Positions 29,358-38,298 of a stretch of DNA of 38,298 bases are shown in pieces; positions within the stretch are counted from its first letter, which is position 1; the number at the start of each line of letters is the position of its first letter. The DNA lies in assembly GCF_900218065.1 (NCBI RefSeq), contig NZ_OBMU01000001.1, positions 1,555,940 to 1,594,237 on the forward strand, read 5' to 3'. The DNA comes from Novosphingobium sp. Chol11. Lineage in GTDB: Bacteria > Pseudomonadota > Alphaproteobacteria > Sphingomonadales > Sphingomonadaceae. The position numbers were made by a program, and so were the translations under genes. A model generated the notes under the pieces. That model searched no databases. It had not been told where the DNA came from and worked only from the letters and a program-made list of their open reading frames with translations.

Positions 29358-30707
29358 ATGAATCGTAACGACGCCCCCAAGACTCCAGCGACATTCCACG
29401 TCAAATCCTTCGGCTGCCAGATGAACGTCTATGATGGCGAGCGCATGGCCGAGATGCTGGGCGAGCGGGGCATGACCGCTGCGGCCGACGGGGCGGAGGC
29501 TGATCTGGTCATCCTCAACACCTGCCACATCCGAGAAAAGGCGGTGGACAAGGTCTATTCCGACATCGGACGGCTGAACCGTGAAGACGGGACGCGGCCT
29601 ATGATCGCGGTCGCTGGTTGCGTGGCTCAGGCGGAAGGAAGCGAGATCAGCCGCCGCGCGAAAAGCGTCGATATCGTGGTGGGGCCGCAGGCTTATCACC
29701 GGCTGCCCGACCTGATCGAAAAAGCCGGGCGCGGCGAGGAAGCGGTGGATACCGACATGCCGCTGGCGTCGAAGTTTGGCGCGCTGCCCGCGCGGACCAA
29801 GCAGGCGCGGCCCACGGCTTTCCTCACCATCATGGAAGGGTGCGACAAATTCTGCACCTATTGCGTGGTGCCTTACACGCGCGGGGCGGAGATCAGCCGG
29901 ACTTGGGGCGCGATACTGGACGAGGCAAAGGCGCTGGTTGATGGCGGCGTGCGCGAGATCACGCTGCTTGGGCAGAATGTGAATGCCTGGGCGGGCGAGG
30001 ACGATAAGGGGCGCATGCAGGGCATGGACGGCCTGGTGCGTGAACTGGCGAAGATCGGCGGGCTGGAGCGCATCCGTTACACGACCAGCCATCCCAACGA
30101 CATGAGCGACGGGCTGATCGCGGCGCATGGCGACGAGCCCAAGCTGATGCCTTTCCTGCATCTGCCGGTGCAGTCGGGGAACAACCGCATCTTGAAGGCG
30201 ATGAACCGCAGTCATGATGCGGAAAGCTATTTGCGGATCATCGAGCGGGTGCGGGAGGCGCGGCCGGACATCGCACTGTCGGGCGACTTCATCGTCGGCT
30301 TCCCCGGCGAGACGGATGCGGAGTTCGAGGATACGCTGAAGATCGTCGAGCAGGTGCGCTATGCGCAATGCTATTCTTTCAAATACAGCCCCCGCCCCGG
30401 CACGCCCGCGGCGGACATGGACGGGCAGATCCCGGCGGCGGTTATGGATGAACGGCTGGCGAGGCTACAGGCGCTGATCAACCGGCATCAGGTCGAGTTC
30501 AACGCAGCGACCGTCGGTCGGCAGACGCAGATCCTGCTGGAGCGCAAGGGGCGTCATCCCGGCCAGCTCATCGGAAAAACGCCATGGCTGCAATCTGTCC
30601 ATGTCATGGCGCCGGAACTTTTCATCGGCGACATGGTCGAAGTGGATATCATCAGTGCCGGTCCGAACAGTCTGGCCGGCGAACTCAGCAGGAGGAAAGC
30701 CGCTTGA
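29358..30707 (+). CDS. miaB: MiaB, tRNA-2-methylthio-N6-dimethylallyladenosine synthase
   Basis: The 449-residue radical-SAM methylthiotransferase has the N-terminal domain with Cys20, Cys56 and Cys88, which bind the auxiliary cluster. The SAM cluster motif CDKFCTYC has Cys162, Cys166 and Cys169, and a C-terminal TRAM domain follows (QTQILLERKGRHPGQLIG). It thiomethylates A37 of tRNAs reading UNN codons. miaB-phoH-ybeY-corC is a common alphaproteobacterial cluster. Confidence 0.96.
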   Translation: MNRNDAPKTPATFHVKSFGCQMNVYDGERMAEMLGERGMTAAADGAEADLVILNTCHIREKAVDKVYSDIGRLNREDGTRPMIAVAGCVAQAEGSEISRRAKSVDIVVGPQAYHRLPDLIEKAGRGEEAVDTDMPLASKFGALPARTKQARPTAFLTIMEGCDKFCTYCVVPYTRGAEISRTWGAILDEAKALVDGGVREITLLGQNVNAWAGEDDKGRMQGMDGLVRELAKIGGLERIRYTTSHPNDMSDGLIAAHGDEPKLMPFLHLPVQSGNNRILKAMNRSHDAESYLRIIERVREARPDIALSGDFIVGFPGETDAEFEDTLKIVEQVRYAQCYSFKYSPRPGTPAADMDGQIPAAVMDERLARLQALINRHQVEFNAATVGRQTQILLERKGRHPGQLIGKTPWLQSVHVMAPELFIGDMVEVDIISAGPNSLAGELSRRKAA

Positions 30708-30829
30708 ACCCATTACAAGTCGTTCCCGGCGCAACGGGAGCTCATCTCCGGACCTGGCTGGCAGGATCAAGGCCCGAGAGATGGATATCCGCCCTTGCGG
30801 ATAGGACTTGTGGAAAGGGAGGCTGCTGA

Positions 30830-31834
<1,005 letters not shown>

Positions 31835-31883
31835 GCGGGACGCTGTTTCTCGACTTCGCCCGAAACGAACGGATGATTGAACG

Positions 31884-32393
31884 ATGATTGAAGTTGCGGT
31901 CCTTCAGGAAGAAGGCTGGCCGAAGGAAGATTGGGAACTGCTAGCGCAGCGAGCGGTCGTGGCGGCTATCACCCATAGCCCCTATGCCGCCTTTGCCACG
32001 GACGAGGCGCTGTATGAGGTCGCGGTCAAGCTGACCAGCGACGAGGAAGTGCACGGCCTCAACCGTGCCTATCGCGACAAGGACAAGCCGACGAACGTCC
32101 TGTCATTCCCGATGGTGCAGCATGACCTGCTGGAGGCGACCGGCAACACCGACGATGGCGAGGTGCTGCTGGGTGATATTGTGCTGGCCGAGGGGGTTTG
32201 CGCGCAGGAAGCGGCGGAAAAAGGCATCTCCGTCGCCGACCACGCCACGCACCTCATCATTCATGGCACTTTCCATTTGCTGGGATATGATCATATGGAG
32301 GACGCCGAGGCGGAAGCGATGGAAGCGTTGGAGACGCAGTCGCTGCTGAGCCTTGGCATTTCCGATCCCTATGGGGATCGCCTGACAGGATAA
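31884..32393 (+). CDS. ybeY: YbeY endoribonuclease / rRNA maturation factor
   Basis: The 169-residue product has the zinc signature HGTFHLLGYDH (His127, His131, His137) of YbeY and the conserved NRAYRDKDKPTNVLSFP. It acts in 16S rRNA 3'-end maturation and ribosome quality control. It follows phoH and precedes corC by 11 bases. Confidence 0.95.
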   Translation: MIEVAVLQEEGWPKEDWELLAQRAVVAAITHSPYAAFATDEALYEVAVKLTSDEEVHGLNRAYRDKDKPTNVLSFPMVQHDLLEATGNTDDGEVLLGDIVLAEGVCAQEAAEKGISVADHATHLIIHGTFHLLGYDHMEDAEAEAMEALETQSLLSLGISDPYGDRLTG

Positions 32394-32404
32394 TAGGAAG
32401 AACG

Positions 32405-33352
32405 ATGGCTGAAGGCAGTCCGAAGGACGGCAACGGTTCAAAGGAACCGGACAGTAGTAGTCAAGAAGGCGGTTTATGGAGCGGCCTGAAGTCGCTGCTG
32501 TTCGGCGAGGAAGAGAGCCCCAGCCTGCGGCGCGAGCTGGAAGAGGCGCTCGACGAATATGATGAGGATGAGCAGGAGGACGGCGCTCCTGCTCCCGCCA
32601 AGGGGGACCTGTCCGCGATCGAGCGGCAGATGGTCCGCAATCTCCTGCATTTTTCCGAGCATACGGTCGATGACGTGGCGGTGCCGCGCGCCGACATCAT
32701 CGCGATCGAGGAACGGGCGAGCTTTACCGAACTGGCGGCATTGTTCGCCGAAGCCGGGCATAGCCGCATCCCGGTCTATCGCGAGACGCTGGATACCATC
32801 GTGGGCATGGTCCACATCCGCGACGCCTTCGCCATCCTTGCGGGCAAATCGCCCGTGCCGGACAGCCTGGAGCCGCTGATCCGCCAGCCGCTCTATGTGC
32901 CCGAAAGCATGGGCGCGCTGGACCTGCTGGCCGAAATGCGGGCCAAGCGGACCCATCTGGCGATCGTGCTGGACGAATATTCGGGCACCGAAGGGCTGCT
33001 GACATTCGAGGATCTGGTCGAGGAAATCGTCGGCGAAGTCGAGGATGAGCATGACGACGCGCCCGAAGCGCTGATGGTGCCGCTGGAAGGCGGGCTGTGG
33101 GAGGCCGATGCGCGCGCCGAGTTGGAAGACGTCGCGAAAGAAATCGATCCGCGCCTTGCCGATGTGGAGGAAGATGTCGACACGCTGGGCGGCCTTGCCT
33201 TCGTCATTGCAGGCCGGGTGCCGGATGCGGGCGAGATACTCGACCATGAGGAAAGCGGCTGGAAGCTGGAGATTATCGGCAGCGACGGGCGGCGGGTGAC
33301 GCGGTTGCGTCTGCATCCGCCTGTCGAAAAAGAAGAACAGGAAGTCGAATGA
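32405..33352 (+). CDS. corC: CorC/HlyC-type CBS-domain protein
   Basis: The 315-residue product has an acidic N-terminus, a pair of CBS domains (from VPRADIIAIEE to LAIVLDEYSGTEGLLTFEDLVEEIVGE) and a C-terminal CorC_HlyC domain (DTLGGLAFVIAGRVPDAGE). Family members act in magnesium/cobalt homeostasis. The usual next gene in this cluster, lnt, is not present downstream; a repeat and a membrane-protein gene are there instead. Confidence 0.92.
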   Translation: MAEGSPKDGNGSKEPDSSSQEGGLWSGLKSLLFGEEESPSLRRELEEALDEYDEDEQEDGAPAPAKGDLSAIERQMVRNLLHFSEHTVDDVAVPRADIIAIEERASFTELAALFAEAGHSRIPVYRETLDTIVGMVHIRDAFAILAGKSPVPDSLEPLIRQPLYVPESMGALDLLAEMRAKRTHLAIVLDEYSGTEGLLTFEDLVEEIVGEVEDEHDDAPEALMVPLEGGLWEADARAELEDVAKEIDPRLADVEEDVDTLGGLAFVIAGRVPDAGEILDHEESGWKLEIIGSDGRRVTRLRLHPPVEKEEQEVE

Positions 33353-33506
33353 AAGCAGACGCCCGCCGCAATGATCGGGACGCGCGGGCAATGCTGGGGA
33401 AATGTTAAGAGCTGATCGTTAGGCTTCTGCTGCCTCAATGCTTTCGGTTGGGAGCAATTTGGTGAGGGTGCGGGTCCGACGAGTGTTGCGCTGCCCCCTC
33501 AACCTG

Positions 33507-33533
33507 CCCTCTCCCCGGAGGGGAGAGGGTTTT
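33507..33533. repeat. GC-rich palindrome (REP-like / possible terminator) downstream of corC
   Basis: A perfect 10-bp inverted repeat CCCTCTCCCC/GGGGAGAGGG with a 3-base loop is followed by TTTT on the plus strand. The motif resembles dispersed palindromes common in Sphingomonadales and other GC-rich genomes. It may also end corC transcription. The rest of the 33353-33552 gap shows no gene. Confidence 0.6.
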
Positions 33534-33552
33534 CTGGGGGTGGAGCAGCGTT

Positions 33553-35040
33553 TTGCGGCACGAGCGATTATCGATTTCTACGGGGCGAGCGGTTCTGTCG
33601 CCCATTGCGGTGCCGGTGACGGGATTGGAGCGCTGGCTGCTGGCGCTGGTGTGCGCCGTCACATTGGCGTTCGCGATCATCACGCCGCCCTTTCAGGCGC
33701 CCGACGAAAATCAGCATTATATGAAGGCGCTGCTGCTGGCGGACGGCCGGGTCATGACGGAGCAGCGGGGGCCGGAAATCGGGGCCGAGTTGCCGCGATC
33801 CGCGCTGGAATTGCATGGGGTGGATTTTCCAACCGAGGTCACCGGCAAGGCGCGGCGCTTTGATCCGACGATGGTGGAGCGCGCCTGGAGCGCGGACGCG
33901 GGGCGGCCCGGCACTGCCTTTGCTGACTTTCCCAATGTCGCCAACTATGCGCCTACGCTCTATGCGCCTTCTGCCGCTGGATTGATGATCGGTGATGCCG
34001 TGGGGTTGCCCCGTATCGGGAGCTTCTATGTGGGGCGGTTGGTCAATGCTGCGGGCGGGCTGATCTTGCTGACCGTGGCGTTTGGCCTGATGCCTTTTGG
34101 GCGCGCGGCCCTGCTGGCGACCGCATTGCTGCCGACATTCTGCTATCAAACGGGTTCGCTTTCGCCTGACGCGGTCATCAACGGCATGGGTTTTGCCGGT
34201 CTTGCGCTGTCGCTGCGGCTTGCCGCGATGGGAAGCAGTCCGGCCCGAAACGCGGGGCTGATGCTCGCCGCGCCGCTGCTTGCACTGGCGAAGGGTGTTT
34301 ATCTGCCGCTGATGGCAGCGGGGCTGCAATGGCCGCAGCATCGGCGGGACATGCGGCCATGGCTGCTGATCGGCGCGATGGCCGTTGGAGCGGCGGCGTT
34401 CATCCTGTGGATGAAGATGTCGGGCGGCAGCCAGGCGCTCTATCATATCGTGTCGCGCAAGACCGGTGAGGATGTCATGACCGCGCCGCTTGCCGCGCAG
34501 CTTGGCGTCATCCTGGCCGACCCGGCCGCCTATGTTCGTGCGCTAGGGTCCAGCATCGTTGAACGGTCGCCGGTATATGCGTTGCAGATCGCAGGGCGGT
34601 TCGGGTGGAACGCGATTCTGCTGCCGCTGCTCGCTTACCCGGTGGCGGCTGTCATGTTGGCGGCGGCGGTGGCGAGCGGATCAGGCGTGCGGGTCAGCTT
34701 TGGTCAAAGGCTGTGGTGGCTCGCCGTGGTAGCCGGCACCGGCCTGCTGATCGAAACGGCCATGTATCTGACGGGAACGCCGCTGGGGGCGGATTATGTG
34801 CAAGGGACGCAGGGCCGCTATTTCCTGCCGTTGCTGCCCTTGGCATTGTTGGCCCTGATGCCGGAAACGGGGTTACGCGGGGCTCGCGGCGTTTTTGCCG
34901 GATCGGCGCTGCTGTTGCTGATGATCGCGCTCGCCAGCGCTTATGACAGCTTCTGGGTGCACGGCTTCGTTACGGCGGACGGGATGCCGCCGCATGAACG
35001 GCTAAGCGACGCGCTGCTCCTGCCCTCGCCCCGCTGGTAG
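33553..35040 (+). CDS. DUF2142 polytopic membrane protein
   Basis: The frame from TTG 33553 encodes up to 495 residues; a GTG a few codons before GLERWLLAL is an alternative start. It has about 10-12 membrane helices and the DUF2142 hallmark PPFQAPDENQHYMKA just after the first helix. SLSPDAVINGMGFAGLALSL follows in the middle and QGRYFLPLLPLAL near the end. This family resembles glycosyltransferase-type (GT-C) membrane enzymes of surface polysaccharide pathways. The substrate is unknown. Its last 39 bases overlap the convergent PAP2 gene. Confidence 0.85.
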   Translation: MRHERLSISTGRAVLSPIAVPVTGLERWLLALVCAVTLAFAIITPPFQAPDENQHYMKALLLADGRVMTEQRGPEIGAELPRSALELHGVDFPTEVTGKARRFDPTMVERAWSADAGRPGTAFADFPNVANYAPTLYAPSAAGLMIGDAVGLPRIGSFYVGRLVNAAGGLILLTVAFGLMPFGRAALLATALLPTFCYQTGSLSPDAVINGMGFAGLALSLRLAAMGSSPARNAGLMLAAPLLALAKGVYLPLMAAGLQWPQHRRDMRPWLLIGAMAVGAAAFILWMKMSGGSQALYHIVSRKTGEDVMTAPLAAQLGVILADPAAYVRALGSSIVERSPVYALQIAGRFGWNAILLPLLAYPVAAVMLAAAVASGSGVRVSFGQRLWWLAVVAGTGLLIETAMYLTGTPLGADYVQGTQGRYFLPLLPLALLALMPETGLRGARGVFAGSALLLLMIALASAYDSFWVHGFVTADGMPPHERLSDALLLPSPRW

Positions 35041-35742
35041 CCAGTGGCGCCAGAGGCATAGCCAGCCCAGGCCTTCTACCCAACCGGCAAGGACATCGCT
35101 CGGCCAGTGTACGCCGAGCCAGACGCGGCTGGTGCCGATGAGGGCGATGATGAGCGCGGCGGCGAGATAGGGTAAGGCGTAAAGCCCCTTACCCCGACCC
35201 TTGGGTTCCGTTCGGGCTGAGTCCTTCGACAAGCTCAGGGCGAGCGGGGTTGGGTGGCTATGACGGGTGAGCGCATGATGCATCAGCATGGCAAGCGCGC
35301 CGAACAGGATCATGGTGCCGGCGGAATGGCCGCTGGGAAAACTGTAGCTGTGCACGATGTCGATGTGCGGCAGCAGATCGGGGCGCGGCGCGGCGAAAAT
35401 CTGCTTGAGGCCGGTGTTGAGCAAGGTGCCACCGACTACGACCAGCGCGAGCCATTGGGCGGCGTGGCGCTGCCGCCGGTAGAGCAAGCCTGAAGCCACC
35501 GCCGCCATGATGAAAAGGCGTCCTATCGTATCGCCGACAGCGGACGCTGCGACCATGACCGTGGTGATCCATGGGGCAGCGGCCCTGCCCGCTCCCGCCG
35601 CCTTCATCGCAGCGATGTTGAGCGGATCGAACCAGCCGGACCGCTGAAGCAGCGCGATGGCCAGCACGCCGAGAAGCGCGAGGACGAATATCCCCGCGCC
35701 TCTTCGCCATGAGCGGCGATCAGATATGGAGCGCGCGCCCAT
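35002..35742 (-). CDS. PAP2-family membrane phosphatase with inserted REP-like repeat
   Basis: The 246-residue product has about six membrane helices and the PAP2 motifs KQIFAAPRP (113-121), SYSFPSGHS (132-140) and SRVWLGVHWPSDVLAGW (205-221). It dephosphorylates lipid or isoprenoid pyrophosphates. Residues about 163-187 (TPLALSLSKDSARTEPKGR) are the translation of a palindromic repeat inserted in frame in a loop between motifs 2 and 3. Start ATG 35742 lies inside the end of lpd (23-base overlap), so it is the last gene of the pdhC operon. Confidence 0.88.
   Translation of the reverse strand: MGARSISDRRSWRRGAGIFVLALLGVLAIALLQRSGWFDPLNIAAMKAAGAGRAAAPWITTVMVAASAVGDTIGRLFIMAAVASGLLYRRQRHAAQWLALVVVGGTLLNTGLKQIFAAPRPDLLPHIDIVHSYSFPSGHSAGTMILFGALAMLMHHALTRHSHPTPLALSLSKDSARTEPKGRGKGLYALPYLAAALIIALIGTSRVWLGVHWPSDVLAGWVEGLGWLCLWRHWLPAGRGQEQRVA
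35190..35256. repeat. REP-like palindromic repeat inside the PAP2 gene
   Basis: The plus strand carries TTCCGTTCGGGCTGAGTCC followed by TTCGACAAGCTCAGGGCGAG. The arms CTGAG/CTCAG flank the TTCGACAAG core typical of dispersed repeats in Sphingomonadales. It is read in frame as LALSLSKDSARTEP. Confidence 0.7.
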
Positions 35743-37117
35743 AAGCGGCGAGCACGCTTTCGTGCATCGATTCCGAGATGGTCGGATGCGGGAAGACGGT
35801 GTGCATCAGTTCCGCTTCGGTCGTTTCCATAGTCTTGCCGATGGTGAAGCCCTGGATCATCTCCGTGACTTCAGCGCCGACCATGTGCGCGCCCAGAAGT
35901 TCGCCGGTCTTTGCGTCGAACACGGTCTTGGTGAAGCCTTCCGCTTCGCCGAGCGCGATCGCCTTGCCATTGCCGATGAAGGGGAACATGCCGACCTTCA
36001 CCTCATAGCCTGCTTCCTTGGCCTTGGCTTCGGTGAGGCCGACTGAGGCGATCTGCGGGTGGCAATAGGTGCAGCCCGGAATGTTGCGCGGGTCCATGGC
36101 GTGGGGATGCTTGCCCGCGATCGCTTCGGCCGCGATGACGCCTTCGTGGCTGGCCTTGTGCGCGAGCCATGGCGGGGCGGTGATGTCGCCGATCGCCCAG
36201 AGGCCGTCGATATTGGTGCGGCACATCTCGTCGGTCTTCAGGAAACCGCGATCGTCCATCGCGACGCCCAGTTCCTTCAGGCCGATATTTTCGGTGTTGG
36301 GGACGATGCCGATGGCGACGATCATGTGGCTGAACTCGGCGGCGCTTTCCTTGCCCGCCTTGTCCTTCAGCTTCGCCTTGATGCCGTTGGCGCCGACCTG
36401 AATATCGCTGACGCCAGCGCCGGTCAGGATGGTCATGCCCTGCTTCTTCAGCGCCTTTTCGAGGAAGGCGGAGACGTCCGCATCCTCTACCGGCACGACG
36501 CGATCCATCATTTCGACGACGGTGACGTCAGCGCCCATGTCGTTGTAGAAGCTCGCAAATTCGATGCCGATCGCGCCGGAGCCGATGACGAGCAGCTTTG
36601 TCGGCATTTCCGGCGGGGTCATGGCGTGGCGGTAGGTCCAGACGCGCTTGCCGTCGGCGGCAGCGCCCGGCAGGTCGCGGGCGCGGGCGCCGGTGGCCAG
36701 GATGATGTTCTTCGCGGTCAATTCTTCGGTCTTGCCGTCCTTGGTGACGGAGAGCTTGCCTTTGCCGGTCAGCTTGCCGTCGCCCATGTGGACGGCGATC
36801 TTGTTCTTCTTCATCAGGTGCGTGACACCCTGATTGAGTTGCTTGGCGACGCCGCGCGAGCGTTTGACAACGGCGGCGATGTCCGCGCTGATCTTTTCGG
36901 CGGCGAGGCCATAGTCCCCGGCATGCTGCATATAGTGGAAGATTTCCGCCGAGCGCAGCAGCGCCTTGGTCGGGATACAGCCCCAGTTGAGGCAGATGCC
37001 GCCGAGATTTTCACGCTCGACAATGGCGGTCTTGAGGCCCAGTTGGGCCGCGCGGATCGCGGCCACATAGCCGCCGGGGCCGGAGCCCAGAACGATCAGA
37101 TCGTAATTCTCAGCCAT
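35720..37117 (-). CDS. lpdA: Dihydrolipoyl dehydrogenase (E3)
   Basis: The 465-residue flavoprotein has the FAD motif GSGPGG (11-16), the redox-active disulfide GGICLNWGCIPTK (Cys42, Cys47), an NAD-binding motif GSGAIGIEFASF and the C-terminal HPTISE catalytic segment. It reoxidises lipoyl groups of the pyruvate (or related) dehydrogenase complex. It lies downstream of pdhC and a thioesterase gene in one operon. Confidence 0.96.
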   Translation of the reverse strand: MAENYDLIVLGSGPGGYVAAIRAAQLGLKTAIVERENLGGICLNWGCIPTKALLRSAEIFHYMQHAGDYGLAAEKISADIAAVVKRSRGVAKQLNQGVTHLMKKNKIAVHMGDGKLTGKGKLSVTKDGKTEELTAKNIILATGARARDLPGAAADGKRVWTYRHAMTPPEMPTKLLVIGSGAIGIEFASFYNDMGADVTVVEMMDRVVPVEDADVSAFLEKALKKQGMTILTGAGVSDIQVGANGIKAKLKDKAGKESAAEFSHMIVAIGIVPNTENIGLKELGVAMDDRGFLKTDEMCRTNIDGLWAIGDITAPPWLAHKASHEGVIAAEAIAGKHPHAMDPRNIPGCTYCHPQIASVGLTEAKAKEAGYEVKVGMFPFIGNGKAIALGEAEGFTKTVFDAKTGELLGAHMVGAEVTEMIQGFTIGKTMETTEAELMHTVFPHPTISESMHESVLAAYGRALHI

Positions 37118-37134
37118 TATCCTGGTCTCTCTTC

Positions 37135-37536
37135 TTATGCCGCGGTCATGGGCGGCACGGTGCGGGGCTGGCGATCCTCACCGATCGCCACGAAGGTGAA
37201 GGTGGCGCGGGTCACGCGATAGGATCGGTCGTCATGACGAGTGCGCCGCCAGGCCTCAACGTCGATCTTCATCGATGTGCGGCCGACCGAGACGAGCTTT
37301 GCGAAGACCGACACTTCGTCGCCAACGACGACCGGGCGGAGGAAGGTCATGCCTTCGACGGCGATGGTCACGGCGCGGCCCTTGCTGTGGCGCGCGGCGA
37401 CGGAGCCCGCCGCCGAGTCCATCAGACTCATCAGCCAGCCCCCGAAAATATCCCCATAGGGATTGGTGTCGGCGGGCATGGCGATGACGCGGACGGCGGG
37501 GCTTTCCTCCGGCGGCAGCTCGTCGGCGGCGCGCAT
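37135..37536 (-). CDS. Acyl-CoA thioesterase (YciA-like hotdog protein)
   Basis: The 133-residue product has the hotdog fold of the YciA/BACH group: MPADTNPYGDIFGGWLMSLMDSAAG with the catalytic-region Asn and Asp, and the strand segment GMTFLRPVVVGDEVSVFAKLV. It hydrolyses acyl-CoA to free CoA. The start overlaps the pdhC stop (TGATG), and lpdA follows 17 bases after its stop, so it is inserted between two subunits of the same complex. Substrate range cannot be read from sequence. Confidence 0.88.
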   Translation of the reverse strand: MRAADELPPEESPAVRVIAMPADTNPYGDIFGGWLMSLMDSAAGSVAARHSKGRAVTIAVEGMTFLRPVVVGDEVSVFAKLVSVGRTSMKIDVEAWRRTRHDDRSYRVTRATFTFVAIGEDRQPRTVPPMTAA

Positions 37537-38298
37537 CAGGCGAGCATGCCGATCGGGTTTTCGACCAGTTCGCGGAAGACCTGCATCAGGCGGGCACCGT
37601 CAGCGCCGTCGATGGCGCGGTGATCGAAGCTGCCGGTGGCGGACATGACGGTCGCGATCTGAAGCGAGTCATCGACGACGAAGGGCCGCTTTTCGCCCGC
37701 GCCGATCGCCATGATCATGGCCTGGGGCGGGTTGATGACGGCTTCGAACTGCTTGATACCGAACATGCCCATGTTGGAAAGCGACGCGGTGCCGCCCTGA
37801 TATTCTTCCGGCTTGAGCTTGCCGTCCTTCGCGCGGGCGGCAAGGTCCTTCATGGCGGTGGAAATGGCGGCGACGCCCTTGCTGTCAGCGCCGGTCACGA
37901 TCGGAGTGATGAGGCCGCCGGGGATGGATACGGCCACGCTGATGTCGGCGCGGCTGAATTGCAGCATCTGGTCGCCCGCGAACTGCACGTTGCATTCGGG
38001 CACCTGGATGAGGGCGACGCCCAGCGCCTTTATGAGGAGGTCGTTGACGGACAGCTTGACGTTGCGGCTGGCGAGACCGGCGTTGAGTTCGGCGCGCAGC
38101 TTCAACAGCTTGTCGAGCTGAACGTCGACGGTGAGATAGATGTGCGGCACCTGCTGCTTGGACTCGGTCAGGCGGCGGGCGATCGTCTTGCGCATGCCGC
38201 TCAATTTGATGACTTCGTGCGGGATGCCGAAGTCCTGCGCGGCATGGGTCGCGGCAGGCGCGGGGGCCGGGGCGGCGGCGGCGAGCGTTGGGGCGGCG
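37536..38298 (-). CDS. pdhC: Dihydrolipoamide acetyltransferase (E2), C-terminal part (partial at right edge)
   Basis: The frame continues beyond the right edge. The visible 253 residues comprise an Ala/Pro-rich linker, the start of the catalytic domain (KLSGMRKTIARRLTESKQQVPHIYL), and the active-site segment SFDHRAIDGADGARLM with His-x-x-x-Asp-Gly. It transfers acetyl groups from lipoyl to CoA in the pyruvate dehydrogenase complex. The lipoyl and peripheral-binding domains lie outside the window. The linker and catalytic domain cannot alone exclude another 2-oxoacid dehydrogenase, but the pdhC-lpd order favours pyruvate. Confidence 0.92.
   Translation of the reverse strand, partial: AAPTLAAAAPAPAPAATHAAQDFGIPHEVIKLSGMRKTIARRLTESKQQVPHIYLTVDVQLDKLLKLRAELNAGLASRNVKLSVNDLLIKALGVALIQVPECNVQFAGDQMLQFSRADISVAVSIPGGLITPIVTGADSKGVAAISTAMKDLAARAKDGKLKPEEYQGGTASLSNMGMFGIKQFEAVINPPQAMIMAIGAGEKRPFVVDDSLQIATVMSATGSFDHRAIDGADGARLMQVFRELVENPIGMLA

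Noticed and set aside
28689..30368. A 559-codon open frame antisense to plsC and miaB.
   Set aside because: Long antisense frames arise by codon bias in GC-rich genes; the sense strand encodes clear enzymes with complete motifs.
30704..30829. A 41-codon frame between miaB and phoH, starting TTG on the miaB stop and ending just before the phoH ATG.
   Set aside because: Overlaps are suggestive, but the start is weak and the product has no recognisable features; more likely untranslated spacer.

Overview
The window looks like the chromosome of an alphaproteobacterium of the Sphingomonadales (Sphingobium/Sphingomonas type). This rests on high GC, a MucR regulator, a Fur without the CxxC zinc site, and the core gene order fur-plsC-miaB-phoH-ybeY-corC. 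It is an inference from protein style and gene order, not from a database search.

The window falls into three blocks. (1) About 1-15295 is the right end of an integrative conjugative element (ICE). It opens with the end of a trb mating-pair cluster (trbL', trbF, trbG, trbI, a DUF2274 gene). An opposing LysR regulator/TrbK-like pair follows. Next comes a cargo operon on the minus strand: a hypothetical gene, a MexHI-OpmD-like RND efflux pump, a DoxX protein, a small membrane protein and an iron superoxide dismutase. A divergent soxR and a textbook SoxR-box promoter head this operon. The block ends with a tyrosine integrase beside a 3' fragment of a tRNA-Arg(CCG) gene. (2) About 15341-19845 is a 4.5-kb prophage remnant. 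It has its own integrase, an overlapping AlpA-type regulator, small phage ORFs, a spanin (Rz/Rz1) pair and a chain of tiny coupled genes, one of which encodes a DfrB/R67-type dihydrofolate reductase homologue. It is bounded on the right by a second copy of the tRNA-Arg 3' fragment, 4550 bp from the first. (3) About 19846-38298 is core chromosome: ogt, an M16 protease, a DEAD-box helicase, an FMN-binding protein, nfu, tsaB-rimI, mucR, fur, plsC, miaB, phoH, ybeY, corC, a DUF2142 membrane protein, PAP2, lpd, a thioesterase and the end of pdhC.

The two tRNA fragments indicate two tandem integrations into one tRNA gene, whose intact copy should lie left of the window. The most interesting system is the SoxR-efflux-superoxide dismutase cassette: its promoter follows the E. 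coli soxS architecture closely, yet the SoxR sensor has lost one of its four cluster cysteines. Second is the DfrB homologue in a non-integron phage setting. Third is ogt, whose reading frame runs through the tRNA fragment into the prophage remnant and ends on the start codon of that element's first gene.
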